The notes below the pieces were generated by a model. It was given only the letters and a program-made list of their open reading frames with translations. It was not told where the DNA came from and ran no database searches. Shown here piece after piece: positions 1 through 8,570 of a stretch of DNA of 64,000 nt. Made by a program: the position numbers and the translations under genes. The stretch's first letter is position 1. Each line of letters begins with the position of its first letter. The stretch is taken from positions 62,001 through 126,000 of the forward strand of contig SFHK01000013.1 of NCBI GenBank assembly GCA_004556395.1, in the 5' to 3' direction. The stretch is from Clostridiales bacterium (GTDB lineage: Bacteria > Bacillota > Clostridia > Christensenellales > Aristaeellaceae).

Positions 1-77
1 TCCGCCCACGCCGGGAAACAGGAGAGCAGAAGCAGAACGGCCAAGGCAAGTATGGCGGGTTTTCGGAATCGGGTCAT
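1..77 (-). CDS. N-terminal signal peptide of an exported protein (partial)
   Basis: The gene runs off the left edge; only 25 codons are present. The start ATG (complement of 75-77) follows an AAAGGAG ribosome site. The peptide reads MTRFRKPAI, then a leucine/alanine-rich core ending LLLLSCFPAWA. Basic N-region, hydrophobic core and an AWA end are a signal peptide; LLSC could alternatively be a loose lipobox. A promoter lies just upstream on the same strand. Nothing can be said about the mature protein. Confidence 0.6.
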   Translation of the reverse strand, partial: MTRFRKPAILALAVLLLLSCFPAWA

Positions 78-113
78 GAGAGAGTCGCTCCTTTCGTATA
101 CCGGAATGGCTCC

Positions 114-142
114 ATCATACCGCAGGAACGCGCACGTGTAAA
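114..142 (-). promoter_or_regulatory. Sigma-A-type promoter of the leftmost minus-strand gene
   Basis: On the minus strand TTTACA (137-142) and TATGAT (114-119) are separated by 17 bp. The predicted start of transcription lies about 30 bases upstream of the signal-peptide gene's start codon. Confidence 0.55.
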
Positions 143-210
143 CGATTTTGCCAGCGCGCTTCCATGGGAATCTTCGCCGCATGGTTTGAATCAACAGGAG
201 GGATTTATAT

Positions 211-594
211 ATGAAATTGATTAAGTGCCCCAGGTGTGAACTGAATTACATCACGGAAAACGAGAAAATCTGCTCCGTGTGCAAGCGCGACGTGAAGGGC
301 GAGGTCGAGCAGGACGATCTGGTCGAGCTCTGCTCCGAGTGCGGCGAGCATCCGGCGATGCCGGGTCAGGAAATCTGCATCTACTGCTTCAAGGAGATGC
401 AGCGCCGCAGCGAGGCCTCTTCGACCGACGACAACGGCGGCATGGAGCCGGAGGAAACCAGCCTCAGCATCGATCCCGTCAGCACGATGGACGAAATCGA
501 CATCGAGCTGCCCGATTCGTCTGAATCCCCGTTCGGCGACGAGAAGTTTGACGACGAGGACGACGAGGACAAGGAAGACGAAGAGGAGGAGTAA
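211..594 (+). CDS. Double zinc-ribbon protein with acidic tail
   Basis: A 127-residue protein with four CxxC pairs: C6/C9 with C21/C24 and C41/C44 with C56/C59, which read as two consecutive zinc ribbons. From about residue 75 the chain becomes strongly acidic and probably disordered, ending in a run of Asp and Glu. An AGGAGGG site lies 9-10 bases before the ATG. The gene ends 2 bases before a GTG-started metallophosphoesterase, so the two are probably cotranscribed. The fold suggests a protein- or nucleic-acid-binding adaptor. The specific function is unknown and I do not recognise a named family. Confidence 0.75.
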   Translation: MKLIKCPRCELNYITENEKICSVCKRDVKGEVEQDDLVELCSECGEHPAMPGQEICIYCFKEMQRRSEASSTDDNGGMEPEETSLSIDPVSTMDEIDIELPDSSESPFGDEKFDDEDDEDKEDEEEE

Positions 595-596
595 CG

Positions 597-1295
597 GTGA
601 CCGTATACGCAATCGCCGATCTGCATTTGCCCGCCGGGACCAACAAGCCCATGGACATCTTTGGTGCGCACTGGGAACGTCACTTTGAGCGCATCAGCGA
701 GGATTGGCGCGCGCGTGTAACGGAAGAGGACATCGTTCTTCTGCCCGGAGACATCAGCTGGGCCATGCGATTAGAGGACGCGTGCATGGATCTTGACGCC
801 ATCGGCCGTCTGCCGGGTGTCAAGATTCTGACGCGCGGCAACCACGACTACTGGTGGAGCTCCATCAGCCGCGTCCGCGAGAAGCTGACGGGAAACACCT
901 ATGCGCTTCAGAACGACGCGATGAAGCTGGGCGGCCTGCTGTTCGCGGGCACGCGCGGCTGGATGCTGCCGGAAAAGGATACGGCGGACGACGATCGGCG
1001 CATCTTCGCGCGCGAGTGCCAGCGGCTTGATATGTCGCTGGAACGGGCGCGCAGGCTGGACGCGGACGCGCCGCTGATCTGCATGCTCCACTATCCACCA
1101 CTGATGGACGGAAATCGCGACAACGAAATGACGCGCATCCTGAAGGCCTATGGCGTACATACCGTCGTATATGGGCATCTGCACGGCGCGGCGATCTGCG
1201 GCGCGTTTCAGGGCGAGCAGGATGGCATACGATATCGGCTGGTTTCCTGCGATTCGCTCGGCCTCCGGCTCTGTCCCATCTGGCAAACCGAATAA
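597..1295 (+). CDS. Calcineurin-like metallophosphoesterase
   Basis: A 232-residue predicted cytoplasmic phosphoesterase. The metal-site motifs appear in family order: DLHLP near the N-terminus, GDISWAM, GNHDYWW, HYPP and GHLHG near the C-terminus. Together they make the dinuclear metal centre of the calcineurin-like superfamily. The start is GTG two bases after the upstream stop, consistent with translational coupling to the zinc-ribbon gene. A strong terminator follows. The length suits the small stand-alone phosphoesterases of Firmicutes, whose substrates are mostly unknown; no substrate can be assigned here. Confidence 0.85.
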   Translation: MTVYAIADLHLPAGTNKPMDIFGAHWERHFERISEDWRARVTEEDIVLLPGDISWAMRLEDACMDLDAIGRLPGVKILTRGNHDYWWSSISRVREKLTGNTYALQNDAMKLGGLLFAGTRGWMLPEKDTADDDRRIFARECQRLDMSLERARRLDADAPLICMLHYPPLMDGNRDNEMTRILKAYGVHTVVYGHLHGAAICGAFQGEQDGIRYRLVSCDSLGLRLCPIWQTE

Positions 1296-1320
1296 TCGAC
1301 TTCAATCGAACAGGTATCTC

Positions 1321-1355
1321 GGCGCTTTCCCGCGAAAAGGGAGGGCGCTTTTTTC
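1321..1355 (+). terminator. Rho-independent terminator after the phosphoesterase
   Basis: GCGCTTTCCC pairs with GGGAGGGCGC (two G-U pairs) around a short A-rich loop, followed by six T. It separates the first operon from the dcw cluster. Confidence 0.75.
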
Positions 1356-1424
1356 ATGCGCTGATGAAGTGAAACGCAGATGTACGCACTCAACAACAAT
1401 TTAACGCGGATAAATTGGCGTTTG

Positions 1425-1477
1425 AGTGGGAAATTTCGTCCATAGGAGTGGTATTTTGTCGAGCGAGGTGGTATAAT
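1425..1477 (+). promoter_or_regulatory. dcw promoter with MraZ-box-like repeats
   Basis: An extended -10 (TGG then TATAAT, 1469-1477) lies about 50 bases before mraZ. Three TGGGA/TGGTA elements occur at 1427, 1449 and 1469, spaced 22 and 20 bp, about two helical turns apart. MraZ is known to bind tandem TGGG-type repeats in its own promoter. The third repeat overlaps the -10, which would suit autorepression. The two TGGTA copies deviate from the usual TGGG core, so the operator call is less certain than the promoter. Confidence 0.5.
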
Positions 1478-1523
1478 TAGGAGCGTATAGGAGCAAAACA
1501 GTGATGCGAAAGGGGGTGGGCGC

Positions 1524-2003
1524 TTGAGCATGGAGTCATTTACCGGAAGCGCGGTGCATACCATCGATCCCAAGGGCCGAGTGTTCATCCCCACCAACTA
1601 TCGCGAAGCGCTGGGCGGCGACTTCACCATCGCGCTGAACAACGACCTGCGGACGATCGCCATGTACCCGCGGGAGATCTGGCGCGAGAAGTGCGAAGCG
1701 TATGGACGGATTCCCGACGCGGACCGAGTGGGACGCAACTTCGTCCGCTACGTCATGGGAAACACCTACACCGGCTGTAACCTGGACGGGCAGGGGCGCA
1801 TCCTGATTCCGCAGACCCTGCGCGCCATGTTCGGGCTGATGGAGCAGAAGGACATTCGCTTCATCGGCGTGGGCGAGTATCTGGAGCTGTGGAACATCGA
1901 GCAGTACCACGGCCTCACGATGACGCCGAACGACGAGGCGGATCGCATTCTCGATTACATTTACGATACGTATTTCAAAGCGCCGGCCGGGCACGAAGCG
2001 TAG
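1524..2003 (+). CDS. mraZ: Transcriptional regulator MraZ
   Basis: A 159-residue protein with two SpoVT/AbrB-like half-barrel domains, at about residues 8-55 and 82-130. The first carries the HTIDPKGRVFIP signature and the second LDGQGRILIPQTLR. MraZ forms a ring-shaped DNA-binding oligomer that represses the division and cell-wall operon it heads. The TTG at 1524 sits 7 bases from AGGGGG; an ATG two codons later is too far from it, though its protein would look more like other MraZ starts. The length is slightly above the usual ~145. The next gene is ftsL, not rsmH. Confidence 0.93.
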   Translation: MSMESFTGSAVHTIDPKGRVFIPTNYREALGGDFTIALNNDLRTIAMYPREIWREKCEAYGRIPDADRVGRNFVRYVMGNTYTGCNLDGQGRILIPQTLRAMFGLMEQKDIRFIGVGEYLELWNIEQYHGLTMTPNDEADRILDYIYDTYFKAPAGHEA

Positions 2004-2022
2004 GCGGCAGGGAGGACAGGCC

Positions 2023-2517
2023 ATGATGAATCGCGAAGCAAAGCAGCGCAGGATTACCGGAAACGGAGAGGAGCCGTATCTGTGGAAAGATCGGCCGGAG
2101 CGCAGGCCGACTCGCCGCCCGTCTCGGCCGGTCAGGCACTATGCGCCCGAACCGCCGCGCGAGAGCCGGGAGGATCAGTATAAGCGCTACGTCGGCTATC
2201 AGAACCGCGCGGTGATGTATGGAACGCTGATTATCGTGGTGCTGGTTCTGTTCATGGAGATCGGCAAGCTGTCCGAGATCAGCAGCCAGCGCAAGCGGAT
2301 TAACGCCATTTACGAGGAAAACAAGACGCTTACCGCGGAGATTGAGGGACTTGAGGTGCAATTGTGCATGGAAACCCGCCCCTCGATCATAAAACAGAAA
2401 GCGGGTACGATTGGCATGATAACGCCCGCGGAGAACGAGGTATGCGTGCTCCGGACGGTTGTCAGACGAACGACGGATACGGCTCAGACGGCGGAGAGTG
2501 GAACGCGCGCCCGTTAA
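2023..2517 (+). CDS. ftsL: Cell division protein FtsL-like (septum formation)
   Basis: A 164-residue bitopic membrane protein: a basic, proline-rich cytoplasmic tail (1-62), one TM helix (about 64-82) and a heptad-like extracytoplasmic coiled coil (about 83-117). The topology and the position just before the division transpeptidase identify it as FtsL/DivIC-like; primary sequence in this family is weak. FtsL would join FtsB/DivIC and FtsQ/DivIB at the septum and activate FtsW and the PBP. A GGAGG lies 7 bases before the ATG. The cytoplasmic tail is longer than in most FtsL proteins. Confidence 0.75.
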   Translation: MMNREAKQRRITGNGEEPYLWKDRPERRPTRRPSRPVRHYAPEPPRESREDQYKRYVGYQNRAVMYGTLIIVVLVLFMEIGKLSEISSQRKRINAIYEENKTLTAEIEGLEVQLCMETRPSIIKQKAGTIGMITPAENEVCVLRTVVRRTTDTAQTAESGTRAR

Positions 2518-2541
2518 TCCAGGTCAGACAAGCGGGGAGGG

Positions 2542-4680
2542 ATGAAATTGGTTCCGACGGGGCCGGTCATTCGTCGCCGCATTGCCATGTGCATGGGTCT
2601 GTTTTTCCTGCTGTTTCTGGGGCTTTCCACGCGCCTGTTCGTGCTGACGGTGATCGATTCGGAGGCGCTGCAGGCCAAGGCGCAGTCCCAGTGGACGACC
2701 GAGGCGGTGATTCAGGCGCGGCGCGGGGCGATTCTCGATCGCAACGGTGAGGTGCTTGCCATGAGCGCGACGGCGTACACGCTGTCGGTCAGCCCGCGGC
2801 AGGTGAAAAACTCGGAAGCGCTGGCGCGCCTGCTGTCGCCGGTGATCGGCGTGGACGCGGAGACCATTCGCAGGCGCGCGTCCGACACGACGAAGGGCGG
2901 CGTGACGCTGAAGCGCCAGCTGCCATACGCTGCGACGCAGCAGCTGAAGCTGATGATGGCCGACGGCGCGCAGCGGAAGACGCATGAGCTCGACGGGCTG
3001 TATCTGGAACAGGACAGCAAGCGCTATTACCCGTACGGCGCGTTCCTGACGCAGCTTCTGGGTCTCACGACGATCGACGGCGTGGGGCAGGCCGGGCTTG
3101 AACAGTCGCTGAACAATTATCTCAGCGGCCGCAGCGGCCGCGTTGTGAAGGAAATCGACGGCAAGGGTCGGGCGCTGAACATTTCCTCCGGGGAATATGT
3201 GCAGGCGCTTGAGGGCGGCAGCGCCGTCCTGACGATCGACGCGACGATACAGGGCTACTGTGAGAAGGCCGCGCGCGAGGCGATGGAGGTCAACCGCGCC
3301 GAGAGCGTGCGCATTCTGGCGATGAATCCCAAAACCGGCGAGATTCTGGCGATGGTGAACAAGCCGGACTACGACCCGAACGATCCGCCGCGAAACGACA
3401 TTCAGACGCTCACCGAGCGGATGCGCAACCGGCTGATTACCGACGCGTATGAGCCGGGCTCCACGTTCAAGATGATCACCATGTCGGCGGCGCTGGAGGA
3501 AAAGCTCACCAATCGCAGCGAGTGGTTCTACTGCTCGGGCAGCGTGTATGTGGAGGGCGGGCGCATCAGGTGCTGGGGTCGGCCGCACGGCTCCGAATCG
3601 CTGACGCAGGCGCTGGAAAATTCCTGCAACCCCGTGTTCGTCGAGCTGGGTCTCAGACTGGGAACGGACAGATTCTACAAGTATCTGAACGCCTACGGCT
3701 TCGGCCAGAAGACGGGCGTGGACATTCCCGGCGAGGGAAGCGGCATCGTGATCGGGAAAAGCGCCGTCAAGCGCGTGGACATTGCGCGCATCGGTTTCGG
3801 TCAGTCCATCGCCGTCACTCCGGTTCAGTTGCTGACGGCGGCGTGCGCCGTGGTGAACGGCGGGAAGCTGATGACGCCGTACGTCGTGAAGGAAATTCGC
3901 GACGCGGATGGCAACGTGATCGAGCGCGGCGAGCCGACCGTGCGCGCGACGCCGATTTCGGAGGGCACGTCGAAGATCATGCGCGAGATGCTGGAAAGCG
4001 TCGTGAAAAACGGCGGCGGCAAAAACGCGTATATCGATGGGTATCATATTGGCGGAAAGACGGGCACGGCGCAGGTGTATATCGACGGCGTGGTTTCCAG
4101 CGATACGCACATCGGTTCCTTCATCGGCTTTGCGCCGATGGATGATCCGCAGATTGCGCTGATGGTCATCATCGACCGCGCCGAGCGGCGACCCGACTAC
4201 GGCTCCACGACGGCGGCGCCCTTCGCGAGGGACATTCTTTTGCAGACGCTCGCCTATCTGAAGGTTCCGCGCGAAAGCGCGGCGGGTGCGGACGAGGCGA
4301 CCACGGTGCCGAACGTCTCCGGCGACACGCTGAATCAGGCGATCAAAAGCCTGAAGGCGGAGGGGCTTGGCTACATGCTCAGCGGCGCGGGCGCGCGGGT
4401 TCGCGACCAGATGCCCGAGCCGGGCGCGGAGATGACGAAGGGCTCCGTCGTGATGCTGTACATGGACGGCGACGCCGAGGTGGACGCCGACGCGTGGATT
4501 GAGGTGCCCGACGTGAAGGGCAAGTCCGTGATGGAGGTCAACCAGACGCTGATCTCCTGCGGATTGAGGCTGAAGCTTTCCGGCAGCGGGATTGCCTGCT
4601 CGCAGTCTCCCGAGGCGGGAGAATACGTATTCCCGGACGCGGTGGTGGACGTCACGTTCGCGTTCCCGGGGGAAGAATAA
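2542..4680 (+). CDS. Class B penicillin-binding protein with two PASTA domains (FtsI/PBP2B/SpoVD type)
   Basis: A 712-residue septal or spore-cortex peptidoglycan transpeptidase. An N-terminal TM segment (about 10-32) is followed by the class B dimerisation domain and the transpeptidase domain with Ser307-Thr-Phe-Lys310, Ser361-Cys-Asn and Lys506-Thr-Gly. Two PASTA repeats occupy roughly residues 590-712 (starting VPNVSG and VPDVKG). Two PASTA repeats and this length match B. subtilis PBP2B better than SpoVD, but the single copy here could serve either role. A GGAGG ends one base before the ATG, so the functional start may be the TTG two codons later (2548), which has a 7-base spacing. Confidence 0.9.
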   Translation: MKLVPTGPVIRRRIAMCMGLFFLLFLGLSTRLFVLTVIDSEALQAKAQSQWTTEAVIQARRGAILDRNGEVLAMSATAYTLSVSPRQVKNSEALARLLSPVIGVDAETIRRRASDTTKGGVTLKRQLPYAATQQLKLMMADGAQRKTHELDGLYLEQDSKRYYPYGAFLTQLLGLTTIDGVGQAGLEQSLNNYLSGRSGRVVKEIDGKGRALNISSGEYVQALEGGSAVLTIDATIQGYCEKAAREAMEVNRAESVRILAMNPKTGEILAMVNKPDYDPNDPPRNDIQTLTERMRNRLITDAYEPGSTFKMITMSAALEEKLTNRSEWFYCSGSVYVEGGRIRCWGRPHGSESLTQALENSCNPVFVELGLRLGTDRFYKYLNAYGFGQKTGVDIPGEGSGIVIGKSAVKRVDIARIGFGQSIAVTPVQLLTAACAVVNGGKLMTPYVVKEIRDADGNVIERGEPTVRATPISEGTSKIMREMLESVVKNGGGKNAYIDGYHIGGKTGTAQVYIDGVVSSDTHIGSFIGFAPMDDPQIALMVIIDRAERRPDYGSTTAAPFARDILLQTLAYLKVPRESAAGADEATTVPNVSGDTLNQAIKSLKAEGLGYMLSGAGARVRDQMPEPGAEMTKGSVVMLYMDGDAEVDADAWIEVPDVKGKSVMEVNQTLISCGLRLKLSGSGIACSQSPEAGEYVFPDAVVDVTFAFPGEE

Positions 4681-4708
4681 GACACAAGGTTTGGAGGCCG
4701 ATGGTTCC

Positions 4709-6163
4709 ATGAGGATTCAAGAACTGCTGAAAGATCTTCCTATTGTATATCGCTTGATCGGAGACGAAAACAGGGAGGTCCAGTCGCTGTGCACTGACTC
4801 CAGGAAAATTGAGCCCGGCTGTCTGTTCTTCTGCATCCCGGGCATGCACTTCGACGCGCACGAATACGCGCCGGAGGCGGTTTCCCGCGGCGCGGCGGCG
4901 CTGGTGGTGGAAAGAGAGCTGGCGGTGGACTGTCCGCAGATTCTCGTGGAAAACGTGCGGCTCGCCATGAGCTATCTCGCGTCGGCGTTCTATGGGAACC
5001 CGTCGAAGTCGCTGAAGATCATCGGCATCACCGGCACGAAGGGCAAGACGACCACGAGTTTTCTTCTGAAGGCGATTTTGGAGAAGGGCGGACACAGGGT
5101 CGGCCTGATCGGCACCGTGTGCACGCTGATCGGCGAGACCGAATACGCCGCCGGGAAGACGACGCCGGATCCGGTGGAGTTTCAGCAGACGCTGAAGCGG
5201 ATGGAGGAAGCAGGGCTGGACTTCGTGGTGATGGAGGTCTCCGCGCATGCGCTGGCCATGCACCGCGTGGCGGGCATTCGCTTCGCCGCCGCGGGCTTTA
5301 CCAATCTTTCCCGCGACCATCTGGACTATTTCGGCACGATGGAGGAGTATCTGAAGGCGAAGCTGGCCATACTTCCGATGGCCGAGCGAAACACCGTGAA
5401 CGCGGATGACGAGCGCGTGGCCGAAGCGGTGGACGCGATGAAGATTCCCTATACCCGCATCGGCATCCGCGAGCGCGCCGACGTGTATGCGCGCGAGATC
5501 GAATTTACCGAGAGCGGACTGAGCTTCCGCCTGTGCTTCCACAACCGCGCGGCCGCGATCGTGCGCATGGGCATGACGGGCATTTTCAACGTGTACAACG
5601 CGCTGATGGCGGCCTCGCTGGCGGATCAGGTGGGCGTGGAGATCAACGCAATCCGCGAGGGGCTGGAAACGGTCAGGTCCGTGCCGGGGCGCATCGAGCT
5701 TCTGGACACGCACACGCCGTACCGCGTGATTCTGGATTACGCGCACGCGCCGGACGCGCTGGAAAACATCCTGACAACCGTGCGCGAGACCACGAAGGGG
5801 CGCGTAATCGCGCTGTTCGGCTGCGGCGGCGGGCGCGACCACAGCAAGCGGCCCATCATGGGCGAAATTGGCGGCAGGCTGGCGGACTTCACCATCATTA
5901 CCTCCGACAACCCGCGCGATGAAGAACCGATGGAAATCATTGACGCGATTGTAGAAGGAATTCAGCCCACCGGCGGCGAATATGTGGTGATCGAGAACCG
6001 CCGGGAGGCCATTCGGTACGCTCTGAGCATGGCGAAGAAGAACGACTGCGTCGTGCTGGCCGGAAAGGGTCACGAGACCTATCAGGAGATTCGGGGCGAA
6101 AAGCACCCGTTCGACGAGAAGGTCATCGTTCAGGAGCTTCTGGAAGAAATGGCAGGCGTGTAA
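4709..6163 (+). CDS. murE: UDP-MurNAc-tripeptide synthetase MurE (meso-DAP type)
   Basis: A 484-residue Mur ligase that adds the third stem-peptide residue using ATP. The P-loop is GITGTKGKTTT at about 106-116. The amino-acid-selecting loop reads DNPR at 400-403; this is the signature of meso-diaminopimelate enzymes, while lysine adders carry a different sequence. The organism is therefore predicted to have A1gamma-type peptidoglycan. The chosen ATG follows GGAGG by 11 bases; earlier in-frame codons lie inside the PBP gene. murF, usually next, is absent and mraY follows directly. Confidence 0.95.
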   Translation: MRIQELLKDLPIVYRLIGDENREVQSLCTDSRKIEPGCLFFCIPGMHFDAHEYAPEAVSRGAAALVVERELAVDCPQILVENVRLAMSYLASAFYGNPSKSLKIIGITGTKGKTTTSFLLKAILEKGGHRVGLIGTVCTLIGETEYAAGKTTPDPVEFQQTLKRMEEAGLDFVVMEVSAHALAMHRVAGIRFAAAGFTNLSRDHLDYFGTMEEYLKAKLAILPMAERNTVNADDERVAEAVDAMKIPYTRIGIRERADVYAREIEFTESGLSFRLCFHNRAAAIVRMGMTGIFNVYNALMAASLADQVGVEINAIREGLETVRSVPGRIELLDTHTPYRVILDYAHAPDALENILTTVRETTKGRVIALFGCGGGRDHSKRPIMGEIGGRLADFTIITSDNPRDEEPMEIIDAIVEGIQPTGGEYVVIENRREAIRYALSMAKKNDCVVLAGKGHETYQEIRGEKHPFDEKVIVQELLEEMAGV

Positions 6164-6181
6164 TAACGGAGGAAACGGAAG

Positions 6182-7183
6182 ATGCAGAGGTTGATTTTTG
6201 CGGTGCTGGCGTCGTTCGTCGCGGCGATGCTGGTGGGCCCGATTCTGATCCCGTGGCTGAAGAAGCTGAAGGTGGGGCAGACGATTAACGATTTCGGCCC
6301 CCGCTCGCATATGCGCAAGCAGGGCACGGTAACGATGGGCGGGCTGATTTTCATCCCGTCGGCGATCGTCTGCGCGATTCTGTTCTCCGTGAAGGGACAG
6401 ACGCCCAAGTATGACCTGTGGTTTCTGATTCTCACGATGCTGCTGTTCGCGGCGATTGGCTTTCTGGACGACTATATCAAGGTGGTCAGGAAGCGCTCGG
6501 AGGGTCTGACCCCGAAGCAGAAGCTGCTGCCGCAGATCCTGCTGGGCATCGCCATTGCGGTGTTCGCCTACAACAGCCCGTACATCGGCTCCAAGCTGCG
6601 CGTGCCGTTTTCGAGCCTTGAGTGGGATCTGGGCTGGTTCTATATTCCGTTCACGGCTTTCGTCATCGTGGCGATGGTGAATTCGTCCAATCTGCTGGAC
6701 GGTCTGGACGGCCTGTGCGCGGGCAGCGGCATGATCGACTTCGCCGCGCTGGCGCTGATTGCGCTCTCCATGTCCGTGCTGCCGGACGGGACGACGGACA
6801 ACGACCTGTTCAACACGGCCATCTTCTGCGCATCGCTCTGCGGCGCGCTTTTGGGCTTTCTGCGGTTCAATACGCATCCGGCGAGCGTGTTCATGGGCGA
6901 TGTAGGTTCGTTCGCCATCGGCGGCGCGATGGTCGCGGTGGCCATTGTGACCCGTCAGATGCTGATTCTGCCCATCATCGCGTTCACGATGGTGCTTGCG
7001 TCGCTGTCGGATCTGATTCAGTTTGCCTACTTCCGCATTTCGCACGGAAAGCGCGTGTTTCGCATGGCGCCGCTTCAGCATCACTTTGAACTGAGCGGCA
7101 TTCCCGAAACGCGCATTGTCGCGATGTATGACATTGTGACCGCGATGATGTGCCTGATCGCGCTGAGCGGCTTTGTCGGCTGA
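6182..7183 (+). CDS. mraY: Phospho-MurNAc-pentapeptide transferase MraY
   Basis: A 333-residue polytopic membrane enzyme that moves phospho-MurNAc-pentapeptide to undecaprenyl phosphate, making lipid I. Family motifs are all present: FGPRSHMRKQGTVTMGG near the N-terminus, FLDDYIK, NLLDGLDGLCAG, FMGDVGSFAIGG and PLQHHFELSG. About ten TM helices are apparent. A GGAGG lies 9 bases upstream of the ATG. The gene sits between murE and murD in a tight same-strand series. Confidence 0.96.
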   Translation: MQRLIFAVLASFVAAMLVGPILIPWLKKLKVGQTINDFGPRSHMRKQGTVTMGGLIFIPSAIVCAILFSVKGQTPKYDLWFLILTMLLFAAIGFLDDYIKVVRKRSEGLTPKQKLLPQILLGIAIAVFAYNSPYIGSKLRVPFSSLEWDLGWFYIPFTAFVIVAMVNSSNLLDGLDGLCAGSGMIDFAALALIALSMSVLPDGTTDNDLFNTAIFCASLCGALLGFLRFNTHPASVFMGDVGSFAIGGAMVAVAIVTRQMLILPIIAFTMVLASLSDLIQFAYFRISHGKRVFRMAPLQHHFELSGIPETRIVAMYDIVTAMMCLIALSGFVG

Positions 7184-7208
7184 TTGAACAGCCGGGGGAG
7201 GGTTTGAC

Positions 7209-8570
7209 ATGATTGGAAAGCATGTGCTCGTGTGGGGCATGGCGCGCTCCGGCGTCGCGGCGGCGAAGCTGCTGAACGACGCGGGCGCGTATGTGCGCAT
7301 AAACGATTTGAAGACGGCCGAAGCGCTGGGCGATTCGATGGCGCCGCTGAAGGCGGAGGGCATCGAATGGCGGCTGGGCGAGCCGGTGGAAAACTGTCTG
7401 GACGGCATGGACATGATGGTCATCAGCCCGGGCATTCCGGCGGAGCAACCGGCGGTGGCGCTGGCGCGCTCGAAGGGCATTGAGGTAATCGGCGAAGTCG
7501 AGCTGGCGTACCGGCTAGGGCGCGGCCATGTGGTCGCGGTGACGGGCACCAACGGCAAGACGACCACCACGACGCTTCTGGGCGAGATATTCAAAAACGC
7601 CGGGCGCATCAGCTACGTGGTGGGCAACATCGGCGATCCGTACAGTGCGTACGCTTCGCAGATGAAGGACGACGATATGGTCGTCTGCGAGCTTTCTTCT
7701 TTCCAGCTGGAAACGGTGGATACGTTCCGGCCGGAGATTTCGCTGATCCTGAACCTGACGGAGGATCACCTGAATCGCCATCACACGATGGAGAACTACG
7801 CGGCCGTGAAGGAGCGCGTGTTCATGAACCAGCGCGGGGACGACTGCGTGGTGCTGAACTACGACGATCCCATCACGCGCGGCATGGCGGCGCACGTGAA
7901 GTGCCGGGTGGTGTGGTTCTCCCGCACGCAGGTGCCGCCGGAGGGCGCGTTTGTGAAGGACAGGCTGATCATGTTCGGCAGAAGCGACGCGCCCACCCCC
8001 GTGTGCAAGGTGGAGGATGTGTATATTCCCGGCCCGCACAATCTGGAAAACGCGCTGGCGGCGACGGCCGCGGCCATTTGCGCCGGCGTGCCTGCGCCGG
8101 TCGTGCGGCACACGCTGCGCACCTTCCATGGCGTGGAGCACAGGATCGAGACCGTGCGCGTGCTGGACGGCGTGAAGTACATCAACGATTCCAAGGGCAC
8201 GAACCCGGATTCCACGGTCAAGGCCGTGGAAACGATGAAGGAGCCCACGGTGATCATTCTTGGCGGCTCTGAGAAAAACTCCGACTTCGGCAAAATGTGC
8301 GAGGTCATCCGCCGGAATCCCATTACATACGCGGTGCTGATCGGCAAGACCGGCGAGCGGATTGGGGAAGCGCTGAAGGCGCACGGCTTCACGGCGTTCG
8401 AATACGCCGGATACGATTTCGAGCAGGCGATTCGGATTTCCCGCGCGCACGCGGTGACGGGCGGCAACGTGCTGTTGTCCCCGGCCTGCGCGAGCTTTGA
8501 CATGTTCTCCGACTACGAGGCGCGCGGACGCGAGTTCAAGCGCATCGTAAACGAACTGAAGGAAGCTTGA
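7209..8570 (+). CDS. murD: UDP-MurNAc-L-alanine:D-glutamate ligase MurD
   Basis: A 453-residue Mur ligase that adds D-glutamate to UDP-MurNAc-L-Ala. It has an N-terminal UDP-binding Rossmann domain (VLVWGMARSGVAAA), the ATP loop VTGTNGKTTTTTLLG from about residue 111, and the C-terminal ligase domain with NDSKGTNPDSTVKA and LSPACASFDMF. An AGGGTTTGAC site precedes the ATG. The stop overlaps the first codon of the next gene (ftsW). Confidence 0.96.
   Translation: MIGKHVLVWGMARSGVAAAKLLNDAGAYVRINDLKTAEALGDSMAPLKAEGIEWRLGEPVENCLDGMDMMVISPGIPAEQPAVALARSKGIEVIGEVELAYRLGRGHVVAVTGTNGKTTTTTLLGEIFKNAGRISYVVGNIGDPYSAYASQMKDDDMVVCELSSFQLETVDTFRPEISLILNLTEDHLNRHHTMENYAAVKERVFMNQRGDDCVVLNYDDPITRGMAAHVKCRVVWFSRTQVPPEGAFVKDRLIMFGRSDAPTPVCKVEDVYIPGPHNLENALAATAAAICAGVPAPVVRHTLRTFHGVEHRIETVRVLDGVKYINDSKGTNPDSTVKAVETMKEPTVIILGGSEKNSDFGKMCEVIRRNPITYAVLIGKTGERIGEALKAHGFTAFEYAGYDFEQAIRISRAHAVTGGNVLLSPACASFDMFSDYEARGREFKRIVNELKEA

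Noticed and set aside
4652..7609. A 985-codon open frame on the minus strand across murE-mraY-murD
   Set aside because: It is antisense to three conserved genes, its translation is a low-complexity His/Arg/Ala mix, and it has no ribosome site. High GC removes stop codons in such frames; the same holds for the minus-strand frame at 2524-4710.
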